Assembly (NCBI GenBank): GCA_016215705.1
Contig: JACRIR010000053.1
Span: forward strand, 18,010 to 82,009
Length of the DNA stretch: 64,000 nt
Source: Candidatus Poribacteria bacterium
GTDB lineage: Bacteria; Abyssobacteria; SURF-5
Direction: 5' to 3'
Both the position numbers and the translations under genes were made by a program. This document shows positions 17,727 through 25,928 of the stretch, piece after piece; within the stretch, counting starts at the first letter, position 1, and the number at the start of each line of letters is the position of its first letter. Under the pieces are notes generated by a model. The model did not search any database and had not been told where the DNA came from. It saw only the letters and a list, made by a program, of their open reading frames with translations.

Positions 17727-18912
17727 TCGTTTCGCTCGCCTGCAAGAACATTCGATGATAGCCCTTGAGAATCGACTCTTCACTATACTTGGCCAGGAGA
17801 TGGCTTCGAGCGGCCCGCCCCATTTCCGCCGCCTTTACAGGGTCGCGGAGAAGCTCGAGCGTTGTTCCCGCCAATTGAGCCGGGTTGTCCCTTTCCACGA
17901 TAAAACCGGTCGTTCCGTCTATTATCGCGTCGGATGCGCCACTCACATCCGTTGAGACCGAGGGGCGCCCCGCTGCCGCAGCCTCCAGGACTACGATTGC
18001 GTTTCCCTCATAAAGAGAGGGCAATATAAAGACGTCGCACGCCGCGAAATACTCAGGCAGTTGCTGGTGTTCTATGGCGCCGAGAAAAACGACTTTCTGT
18101 TCCAGACCTAGTCTCCGGACGCGCTCTTCGAGGTCGGCCAGCTCACGCCCCTGCCCGATGACAAGGAGCAACGCCGTGTTCCATGACTCGGAGATTATCT
18201 TCATAGCCGAAATAAGATTGTGAACGTTTTTCTGTTTGACCAGGCGTCCAACGAACAGCAAGAGGCGGTCGAATCTGTCGACAAGAAGGCGGGCGCGAAC
18301 ATCTTCTCCACGCGCGGAGGCGAACCGCGTAAAGTCGGTAAGCCAGCCGATCTCGTGTATGCGCTCCTGAGAAACACCCATCGCGGTCAGCTTCTCACGC
18401 TCGGACGCGCTGCAAACCCTGAATCCCGCCCCTCGTTTTATCAGCCATTTGCCGACGGCATTCATGAACCTGTTCCTCGGCGACTCTCTGCGCCAGTATG
18501 GGTTGTCAATCATGTCGCCCGCAAAGGAAAAAACAACCGGCTTCTCGAACACTCGCCCGAGAACATAACCGACCACGCCTGATGAGAATGGGTCTTGCGT
18601 GTAGACGACGTCAATCGGCGTTCTCCGCATTATCTCCGATCCCAGTTTCACCGCATCGGCCATGAAACCGACGCGCCCTCGGGAATTGGTCGGATATAAA
18701 AAGCATCGATCCCCCAGACGCGACTCCCGTTGGATCGCCGAGTGGAAACTACGCATCACGATATGAATGCTGTCGCATACGGACTGCAAAGCCATGACCC
18801 GGCGCGTTGAATCGCCCAGTCGCCCATCCGTGCCCTTGGCCAGATTTGAATCAAGGCTTATGCACAGGACACGCGGCAAACGTTGATTTTTCTGTTCGTA
18901 AACCGTATCCAA
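17713..18912 (-). CDS. Glycosyltransferase family 4
   Basis: This GT-B enzyme of 399 residues has LLFVGRLVKQKNVHNLISAM at the donor domain start, a clear EX7E motif (EGNAIVVLE) and AAAGRPSVSTDVSGASDAI after it. The start is a TTG with GAAGG eight bases upstream, three bases after the stop of the preceding radical SAM gene. It is likely to add a hexose-type residue at the cytoplasmic face; the donor is unknown. Confidence 0.86.
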   Translation of the reverse strand: MDTVYEQKNQRLPRVLCISLDSNLAKGTDGRLGDSTRRVMALQSVCDSIHIVMRSFHSAIQRESRLGDRCFLYPTNSRGRVGFMADAVKLGSEIMRRTPIDVVYTQDPFSSGVVGYVLGRVFEKPVVFSFAGDMIDNPYWRRESPRNRFMNAVGKWLIKRGAGFRVCSASEREKLTAMGVSQERIHEIGWLTDFTRFASARGEDVRARLLVDRFDRLLLFVGRLVKQKNVHNLISAMKIISESWNTALLLVIGQGRELADLEERVRRLGLEQKVVFLGAIEHQQLPEYFAACDVFILPSLYEGNAIVVLEAAAAGRPSVSTDVSGASDAIIDGTTGFIVERDNPAQLAGTTLELLRDPVKAAEMGRAARSHLLAKYSEESILKGYHRMFLQASETNGHH

Positions 18913-18915
18913 TGT

Positions 18916-20349
18916 TCAGACCTTCAAACGGCTGTGAATGGAGCGCAAACACTTCCCCATGTATGACCCGTTCAACGTGCGTCGCAAAAGGAAATCCACG
19001 AGCCTGGCGTCATAAGGCAACTGCAGAAACTGGCGCTTCAGCCGGAATTCGGCGACCATATCGAGCAACGGCAACCGATAGTTCAGGAATTTGAGATATT
19101 CACGTATCCAATAGAGATCATCGCTCTTGGCCCATGGCAGCCTCAGCATGGGGCTCCATCTGTCCATGATGCCCCACCCCTTTGTTGTGCCAGGTGGCTC
19201 AAAACCCTCGGCCAGCGCTATTTCATAGAGCGCGGTTCCCGGATACGGAAGATAGGGGCCGACCGTTATTGTCTTGTTTCGATGGACTTTATGAATCCAC
19301 AGAAGCATTTCGATCGTCTTCTTCAACTCTTCCGGCTTCTCGGTCGGCAGACCCGTTATGGCGGAATAGCCGACCCTCAAGTCATATTTGGCAAGAAGTT
19401 TCACGGCTTTCTTGATGTCTTCGCAGGTTATCTTCTTGCCCAGGAGATTCAGAATGCGGTCACTGCCTGACTCGACTCCAATCAGCAGGTCAAATACGCC
19501 GAACTCTTTAAGTCGCTGGAGCAGGGTCTCGTCAACCAGATCGATACGGATATCGGTCTTGGCGGGAATAGCGATACCTGCGAGAATCTCGACGGCCCGT
19601 TTCTTGTTCACGAAGAAGGTGTCGTCATAGAAACATACGGCATCGATGCCGTACTCTCGCTTGAGAAAGCCGATTTCCTCGATGACGCGATCCGGTGACT
19701 TGGCGCGCCAGCGTCCCCGATTGAATCGCTGGTTATAGCAGAACGCGCATTGATAGGGACACCCTCTGCTGGTCTTGTAGGCAACAACGCGCGAGAAGCT
19801 CCTCAGCCGGGTAAAATAGGAGGGAACATCAAGCAGATCAAACCGAAGCCGATACTTATCATTGTCCAGATTCTCGATAAAAGGTCTCGGAGCATTAAGT
19901 CGAACTGTGCCGCGGCTCTTGTATCCCAGCCCTGGTATCGAGTCGAAGCTTTTCGTGTGGTCGAGCATCCGCGCGAGGTCAATTGCCGTCTCTTCACCCT
20001 CGCCAACCACGACAAAGTCGATGTAGTCTTCGCCCAGGCATTGCTGTGGAACGAGGGAAGGATGAATGCCTCCCCACACGATGGGAATGGTCTCGTCGGA
20101 GCGCCTGATTGCTTCGGAGAGAAGCGCGGAATGAAGCGTCTGGGGCCCGGTCATAACGGAGAACCCCACAAAGAGCGGCTTTTCCTTCACTATCCCGGCG
20201 CTGGTCGCCTCGATCTGTTTCTCCGTGCAGTGGATGATACGGACGTCGAAGCCAACGTTCTTGAGAGCGCTTCCCACGTGGAGTAAACCGAGCGGCATTA
20301 TGTCAGTGGAAAAATCGCCGCTGTTTTCCACCTGAACGAGACATATCAT
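18916..20349 (-). CDS. B12-binding radical SAM protein
   Basis: The protein has 477 residues from the ATG at 20349, which overlaps the glycosyltransferase stop by 4 bases (ATGA) and has GGAGAG six bases upstream. The N-terminal domain contains VWGGIHPSLVPQQ and a typical FVVVGEGEETAIDL, both features of the B12-binding half. The SAM core has CPYQCAFCYNQ (Cys197, Cys201, Cys204 from this start), then FYDDTFFVNKKRA and GVESGSDRILNLLGK. Function unknown; it is the third member of the set and is flanked on both sides by glycosyltransferases. Confidence 0.86.
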   Translation of the reverse strand: MICLVQVENSGDFSTDIMPLGLLHVGSALKNVGFDVRIIHCTEKQIEATSAGIVKEKPLFVGFSVMTGPQTLHSALLSEAIRRSDETIPIVWGGIHPSLVPQQCLGEDYIDFVVVGEGEETAIDLARMLDHTKSFDSIPGLGYKSRGTVRLNAPRPFIENLDNDKYRLRFDLLDVPSYFTRLRSFSRVVAYKTSRGCPYQCAFCYNQRFNRGRWRAKSPDRVIEEIGFLKREYGIDAVCFYDDTFFVNKKRAVEILAGIAIPAKTDIRIDLVDETLLQRLKEFGVFDLLIGVESGSDRILNLLGKKITCEDIKKAVKLLAKYDLRVGYSAITGLPTEKPEELKKTIEMLLWIHKVHRNKTITVGPYLPYPGTALYEIALAEGFEPPGTTKGWGIMDRWSPMLRLPWAKSDDLYWIREYLKFLNYRLPLLDMVAEFRLKRQFLQLPYDARLVDFLLRRTLNGSYMGKCLRSIHSRLKV

Positions 20350-21569
20350 TTCCAACTCTCCAATTTTGCTTCAACTCGAGCCCGCTCCCGCAAATCGCAG
20401 CGCCCGGCCCGTTCAATGGCAAACCGATAAAGGTTCACGACTTCATCCAGATTCTCTTCGATATCGAATCTTCTTGCATGTTCGGCGGCGAACTGTCCCA
20501 TGGCTATACGAAGGTCGTCATGGTCAATCAGTGTCTGCAGACGGGCCGCCATTTCCGCCGTGTCGCCCGCGCTAACCAGATAGCCTGCGCGTCCGTGGGG
20601 CACTACGTCGGGCACGCCGCCGGTGTTGACCGCCACAACCGGCAATCCCGCAGCCATCGCTTGCACGAGAGCGATTCCGAACGGTTCGTAGCGGCTGGCC
20701 GAGCAGAAGATGTGGGCGCTTTGAAAATGTTCTTTCATTCCCGTGGGGGACTCCGGTCCAACCAGGCAAACATAGTTTTCCAGCCCCATTTCTCGCGTCA
20801 TTATTTCCAGCCGCGAGGTTATTTCCCGGTTCTCTCCGCCGACGATCTTCAACCTGACACGACGCTTGTCAAGCACGCTGAACGCAGTAAGCACGTCCTC
20901 GACGCGCTTCCAGCGCGCGAACCGGCACGCCGAGAGTATTGTCAATTGCCCGTTCGTCCCGGCACACGAATCGGTCGCTGCCCGCCTGTCCAATCGGATG
21001 AAGTTGGGCATGGTGACCACTTTTTCCGCGGACACTCTGTGGTAGTCGTAAACCGACCGAGTTTGAAAGGTGGACGTCGACCAAACGGCGTCAAACAGCG
21101 AAAAGCAGTATCGCTCAAGCATCGCCAGCGCTCTCGCCGGAAGCGAACTCGTGAAGACTCCTTCGTATGAGCCTGCATAACCCTTTGAAGCGGTCCTCTC
21201 CCAAACAAGGTCTCCGGCATACTTGACGACAGAGGGTATTCCCAGCTTCCGCGCAACCCGTCCTGACACGAGACAGAGGTAATTCATGCCGGAGACGTGG
21301 TGTACAACGTCAGGCCGTGTCTCCGTCAGAATTCTCATGGATTGATGATAGGCATTCGCGTACTTTGTCGGCGCAGAGAGTCCTCCGCCGAATTCCCGCA
21401 ATCGGTGAACCGGAATCCCGTCAACGCTCTCGAACGAGTTGTCTTCCCCGAACGTGATGACAAAGGCGTCAAAACCCCTTTGTCTGAGTTCAAGCGCCAG
21501 ATGATACGTCTGGGTCGAGGGACCGCTTATTCGCGGCGGGAATACACTGGTAAACAGGCAGACTCTCAA
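20346..21569 (-). CDS. Glycosyltransferase family 4 with an EX7Q variant motif
   Basis: This is a 407-residue GT-B glycosyltransferase. FPPRISGPSTQTYHLALEL (N-terminus) and ILSACRFARWKRVEDVLTAF (donor domain) are family features. The usual EX7E reads EPFGIALVQ, so the second Glu is Gln. Because the first Glu is generally the more critical, activity is likely but not certain. The start is a TTG with GAGGT five bases upstream, just behind the TGA of the neighbouring radical SAM gene. The C-terminus is slightly longer than usual and helical. Confidence 0.84.
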   Translation of the reverse strand: MRVCLFTSVFPPRISGPSTQTYHLALELRQRGFDAFVITFGEDNSFESVDGIPVHRLREFGGGLSAPTKYANAYHQSMRILTETRPDVVHHVSGMNYLCLVSGRVARKLGIPSVVKYAGDLVWERTASKGYAGSYEGVFTSSLPARALAMLERYCFSLFDAVWSTSTFQTRSVYDYHRVSAEKVVTMPNFIRLDRRAATDSCAGTNGQLTILSACRFARWKRVEDVLTAFSVLDKRRVRLKIVGGENREITSRLEIMTREMGLENYVCLVGPESPTGMKEHFQSAHIFCSASRYEPFGIALVQAMAAGLPVVAVNTGGVPDVVPHGRAGYLVSAGDTAEMAARLQTLIDHDDLRIAMGQFAAEHARRFDIEENLDEVVNLYRFAIERAGRCDLRERARVEAKLESWK

Positions 21570-21572
21570 TTA

Positions 21573-23108
21573 TCACCTCGCAACCAGGCGCGATTTGACT
21601 CGGAACACTTCAGCGGCCTTTCGCACGCGCCGCCTTCCCTTGGTCGAGAACGCATGCATGACCGCAAGATGCGTCGCCATAAGAACCGATTGCTCCAGCG
21701 CATATAGCGGATGCTTCCAAAGATTCGTGGATATATGAAACTTGTAGTTGGTCGGAAGTGAGACCTCTCGTTCAAATTTTGCGAAAAGCTCGTTGAATCG
21801 CTGCGGCGTCATGTCGGCGAACGTGAAATCCGCGGCGACATATTTGTCCCACAGGTCATCCCAGTTGTCCGGCTTGCTTATTATTCCGTTCGCAAGGAAC
21901 TCCTTGTAAAGTCGCGTGCCGGGAATCGGATACAACTTCCCTTTGTTTATCCGGTCCGGATGACACCTCTTCAGGAACGATATCGTTGCGAGAATGTCAT
22001 CTGCCGTCTCCGTGGGAAGCCCCATCATCATGTTGACTTCGCACGAGATGCCGGCCTCTTTCGTGTGCCTGACGGCGGCTTCGTTTTGTTCCACGTTGGC
22101 TTTCTTGCCTAACAGATCGAGTATCCGTTGAGAGCCGCTTTCACACCCGTAAATAATCCGGACGCATCCTGCTTCCCTCATGAGCTTCAGCAAAGCGGGC
22201 GTGACGCAATCCACCCTAAGATTCGTCCCCCATCGAATCCTGCCGGATATGCCGGAACTGAGCATTTTCTCGCACAGCAATTCGACACGCGCCTTGCGAA
22301 GCGCGAATATGTCCTCGGCGAACAGAATGCCGTCCACTCCATATTCGTTCATGAGATGGGTGATTTCATTCATGACATACTCCGGCGACTGGAATCTCAC
22401 GTAAGGGCCCGTGTTGGCGGCGGCGAGGCAGTCCCTTGCGCAATAGCTGCATGAGTACGGACATCCGCGAGTTGTAAACACGTTCGTGGCATTGAGGAAA
22501 AAGCCTCGCAAAGTTGTGCCGTTGCTGCTGAAATAGGTTTGCCGGTCCAGCAGATGACGCGCTGGATAAGGCAGTTGATCGAGGTCCTGCACAAACGCTC
22601 TTATGGGATTGTGGATGATTCCCAGGCCGCCGCGGAGCGTCAAACCCTTGATAGTGGGGAATGGCGCGCCCGAGGCAATCTCGCACATTACCTCTTCACC
22701 CTCTCCCCTGACAACTGCGTCTATCTCCGGGCATTGATCGAGCGTGCTTGCGGGCTCAACCGTGGCATGACATCCTCCAACTATCACCTGAATGGAAGAA
22801 TCGAGTCGCTTCACGATCTTTGCCGTCCTGTAAGCATCGGATATCTGCGTGGTCGTGGCGGTAACACCCACGATCGCGGGACCGAATCCGCCCAGGACAG
22901 CGCGCGTTAAATCATCAAGAGCCGCCAGGTTTTCATGCGTCCTCTTGCGTCCGCCGATAAGCCACCGCCTCTCCAGGATTCTCACCTCATGCCCCGCCTT
23001 CTCGAGGGCGGCGGCGATATATGCGATTCCCAGCGGCGGCCATTTTGCGGCCAGATCGTTTTCCCACATGGAATTCTGAATGAGAGGATTGATAAGACAC
23101 ACTCGCAT
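21573..23108 (-). CDS. B12-binding radical SAM protein
   Basis: The largest of the four in the operon (511 residues). The B12-binding-like half contains PPLGIAYIAAALEKAGHEV and VIVGGCHATVEP; the radical SAM cluster motif is CPYSCSYC (Cys216, Cys220, Cys223). GILFAEDIFALRKARVELL and YGCESGSQRILDLLGKK mark the rest of the barrel. It begins with ATG two bases after the deacetylase gene ends. The substrate is unknown. Confidence 0.86.
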   Translation of the reverse strand: MRVCLINPLIQNSMWENDLAAKWPPLGIAYIAAALEKAGHEVRILERRWLIGGRKRTHENLAALDDLTRAVLGGFGPAIVGVTATTTQISDAYRTAKIVKRLDSSIQVIVGGCHATVEPASTLDQCPEIDAVVRGEGEEVMCEIASGAPFPTIKGLTLRGGLGIIHNPIRAFVQDLDQLPYPARHLLDRQTYFSSNGTTLRGFFLNATNVFTTRGCPYSCSYCARDCLAAANTGPYVRFQSPEYVMNEITHLMNEYGVDGILFAEDIFALRKARVELLCEKMLSSGISGRIRWGTNLRVDCVTPALLKLMREAGCVRIIYGCESGSQRILDLLGKKANVEQNEAAVRHTKEAGISCEVNMMMGLPTETADDILATISFLKRCHPDRINKGKLYPIPGTRLYKEFLANGIISKPDNWDDLWDKYVAADFTFADMTPQRFNELFAKFEREVSLPTNYKFHISTNLWKHPLYALEQSVLMATHLAVMHAFSTKGRRRVRKAAEVFRVKSRLVAR

Positions 23109-23110
23109 GA

Positions 23111-23905
23111 TTACTCAACCTCCGTTGTTAGTGACAAAAGAAGTCTTTGTCTGACCCGGCTGATTTGATATAAAGTACGGTTGTCCCTGAACACGTCATA
23201 ACTTCCACTCAATTTCGTCTTGAATGTAAACATCGAATTGCCGCGATTGACTCCGACTCGCCTCATGGTGAACGGTGTCTCCGCTGTGCCCGGCCGGGTG
23301 GGCGTTACAAGCGCCCCCTTGAATCCTGCGTCCTTTACGAGATTGATCGTGGTTGAGTCGAAGTCCCCGAACGGATAGCAGAAGAAGTCGATCCCGGTCT
23401 GAAGCTTCTCTTCTATTATTCTCTTGGAGTCGCATATCTCCCGACGGGCTTCCTCGAGTCCGATCGACGTAAGAAACGGATGCGAAAGAGTATGTGCTCC
23501 GAACCGGAAGCCCTCCCGTCGCATCTCACGGACTTGCTGCCACGTCAGAAACCCGTTCCGGCCTTCATCCGTTATTTTTCCCGCTACCAAAAACACAGTG
23601 GCCGTATAACCAAACTCCCGAAGAAGGCGTTTTGTCGGAAAATGCAGGTCGTTGAAGCCGTCATCGAAAGTCATGGCAAATATTTTTTCCGTTTGCCTGC
23701 CCTCCGATTCTCGCGCCGCCATAATCTCGTCCAATCCGACGCTCCGATAGCCTTTTTGCCGGAGAAAGCTCAATTGGTTTCTGAAGGATGGCAAAGTTAC
23801 ACGAAGCGCATTCAGCACGAAAGTTCTGCCGCCGAAACAGACCCCCCTCACGTCAGGAAGCGTTTGTTCGACTCCGTGGTAGGCGATTATGGGCGCTATT
23901 CTCAT
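23111..23905 (-). CDS. Polysaccharide deacetylase (CE4/NodB homology domain)
   Basis: A metal-dependent deacetylase of 264 residues from the ATG at 23905. IIAYHGVEQ opens the domain, AMTFDDGFND gives the catalytic Asp and metal-binding Asp, and GAHTLSHPFLT gives the two metal histidines. FFCYPFGDFDS is the next conserved motif. The family removes N-acetyl groups from GlcNAc-type residues, often on the polymer in the periplasm, but no convincing signal peptide is visible, so it may act on a cytosolic intermediate. The long open frame up to 24370 overlaps the upstream gene and is not coding by homology. The start is one base after the Wzy-like gene. Confidence 0.87.
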   Translation of the reverse strand: MRIAPIIAYHGVEQTLPDVRGVCFGGRTFVLNALRVTLPSFRNQLSFLRQKGYRSVGLDEIMAARESEGRQTEKIFAMTFDDGFNDLHFPTKRLLREFGYTATVFLVAGKITDEGRNGFLTWQQVREMRREGFRFGAHTLSHPFLTSIGLEEARREICDSKRIIEEKLQTGIDFFCYPFGDFDSTTINLVKDAGFKGALVTPTRPGTAETPFTMRRVGVNRGNSMFTFKTKLSGSYDVFRDNRTLYQISRVRQRLLLSLTTEVE

Positions 23906-23906
23906 T

Positions 23907-25916
23907 TCACCATCCTTCGGCAACACCATCCCTGACTTGCTGCCATCGCGTGACATACTGTTCGATATCGACCCTTGAGGGATATAGCAGGCGGGCAAGA
24001 CGGAATTCCCTATCCGTTGCATCCGTCGCCGACGCAGGTCTGCCGACCGCGAGGGCGTATCCCAGAGAGAGATGATACAGCGCATTAGTCGGCTCCAGAC
24101 GCACGGCGGATGCGTATTCGCTTGCAGCCTGCTCAAAAAAGAAGGTGCGCTGCGCCTCGCCACGGTCCGACCGGCCGGCGCGCTCCTCGCAGATTCTCCC
24201 GCGCGCATAGGCGTATTCGGAATTGATCGGGTCCAATACTCTTGCCGCCTTGAGGCGTCGCAGGGCAATCTCCCAGCCTCTCGCGCCGTCCTTCTTGATC
24301 GAAGACTCTGCAAGCAAGCAATGAATACTTGCGGCGGACGCCGAAATGGTCGCAAGCGAGAGAAGAACACAAAGCGACGCTGCTCCCGCGCAGCCGTACT
24401 TCAGTGACCTCCCTGATGGCAGTATCCTGATCTCATGGAACCGTGGCGCAGAGGTGTAGTAAGGAAGCATTGAATTCAGGGTAATGCCTGCAACAACCGC
24501 GAACGTCAGCGCGTTTGCGGTTATGTGAAAGTTGAAATCCACGATCGCATGGAGCAGGAGCGAGAGCACGCCTATGAGCGAGGCTATCGCCAGCGGCCCA
24601 AACTGCAAGCGCTGTCTCTTTATCAACCAGTGAATCGGCACGGCGACAAAAGCAAGAAGCGTGACAAACATGCAAGCAGACCCGACAAGCCCGGTCTCGG
24701 CGAGAAACTCGACATAATCATTATGAGCATGGTTGTAGAATATGCCGCCTTCAAGCGTCTGGTAGATGGGGAATCCATATCTGTACGCGCCCAGCCCGAC
24801 CCCAAACCAAGGAAACTCGAGCGCCATACGGAGTGAGTCACGCCACACGTGCAGGCGCGCCGAGTCCACCATCGAGAGAATATGTGGTGAAACCGAATTC
24901 GCCCCCATGCTCACGCCGATGCAAACGAGCAGAAAACTCGCGAGCAAGAAGAGACGCCGTCTTCCCGAGACTATTCGTATTGCCAGCGTGACAAGCACGA
25001 TGAATGACGCCGCAATAAGACTTGTGATCCCGCCGGCGGAACCTGATCGAAAGAGTGTCCAAAGCATGATCGAAGCACAGAACAGGAGAAAGAACCTTTG
25101 AAAAATGGGCGAGTCGGCGTCTGCGAGTCGGCGAAATAAGTCCTTGCTACGCCCGCGCCGGCTTTGCCGAACAGCCAGCGCGATGGTCAGAGGTATGGCC
25201 ATCTCCATATATCCCGCAAAATGGTTCTTGTTCACAAAAGTCCCGCAAAAGCTGCCTTGACCCACCTTCCAATACCGCGACCGCCAGAACCCATAGATTC
25301 CCTCGGCGTTCGCTCTCTGCTGCAGCAACCCGATGAATGCCACGGCAAATCCGACGCACGCAATCGCGAGCGCAAGCTTCTTAAGCTCGCCTTCGGTCCG
25401 AAAAAGGTTGACGACAATCAAGAAGAGCGCCATGAAAGCGGCCAGCTTCGAGAAAGCTCCGACCGTCGCGCAAGGATACAGACTCAAAGTTCGAAACCCT
25501 TCGGCTGCAACCGACCCCGAAGCCGTCCGTCTGAGAAACGCCGTCGCCGGAGAGACAATTTCGAGCAAACGCAAAGGCGCTGGAAAAGTTTGAACCAGGG
25601 CAAGCAGGAGGAGCAGACAAATAAATGGCCACGCAGCCGGCAAAGGAAGCACAAAATACCCTTTCTCGAGCGTTTTGACGGCAAACACCGTGGCGCACAG
25701 GAATACAGCCAATTCCGCGAGGGAGGAAGACCATGAATGAACGGCGCCAAGCGCTAAAGGCATGAATATGAGAAGGCCGACAACTCCTTTGATTATGAAC
25801 TGATCGCGCAAATCGCTCTCTATCTTCCGGCGTTTCCCTTCATTCGGTTTGCGGCCTTCCTCCGGGCGGACGCTTTTCAAAGGCATCTTTGAAGCATGCG
25901 CGTATACGTGACTCAT
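23907..25916 (-). CDS. O-antigen polymerase/ligase-like protein with C-terminal TPR region
   Basis: The 669 residues comprise about eleven to twelve transmembrane segments in the first 480 residues, with the Wzy_C periplasmic loop FGVGLGAYRYGFPIY and NHAHNDYVEFLAETG. A soluble C-terminal region with tetratricopeptide-like helices follows (LKAARVLDPINSEYAYARG, then ASAVRLEPTNALYHLSLGYA). This two-part layout is common among exopolysaccharide polymerases in Wza/Wzc-type systems. It lies directly behind the Wzc-like gene, so it is my preferred candidate for the polymerase; the protein at 8489 would then be a ligase or a second polymerase. Confidence 0.86.
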   Translation of the reverse strand: MSHVYAHASKMPLKSVRPEEGRKPNEGKRRKIESDLRDQFIIKGVVGLLIFMPLALGAVHSWSSSLAELAVFLCATVFAVKTLEKGYFVLPLPAAWPFICLLLLLALVQTFPAPLRLLEIVSPATAFLRRTASGSVAAEGFRTLSLYPCATVGAFSKLAAFMALFLIVVNLFRTEGELKKLALAIACVGFAVAFIGLLQQRANAEGIYGFWRSRYWKVGQGSFCGTFVNKNHFAGYMEMAIPLTIALAVRQSRRGRSKDLFRRLADADSPIFQRFFLLFCASIMLWTLFRSGSAGGITSLIAASFIVLVTLAIRIVSGRRRLFLLASFLLVCIGVSMGANSVSPHILSMVDSARLHVWRDSLRMALEFPWFGVGLGAYRYGFPIYQTLEGGIFYNHAHNDYVEFLAETGLVGSACMFVTLLAFVAVPIHWLIKRQRLQFGPLAIASLIGVLSLLLHAIVDFNFHITANALTFAVVAGITLNSMLPYYTSAPRFHEIRILPSGRSLKYGCAGAASLCVLLSLATISASAASIHCLLAESSIKKDGARGWEIALRRLKAARVLDPINSEYAYARGRICEERAGRSDRGEAQRTFFFEQAASEYASAVRLEPTNALYHLSLGYALAVGRPASATDATDREFRLARLLYPSRVDIEQYVTRWQQVRDGVAEGW

Positions 25917-25928
25917 GGTGCAATCACC

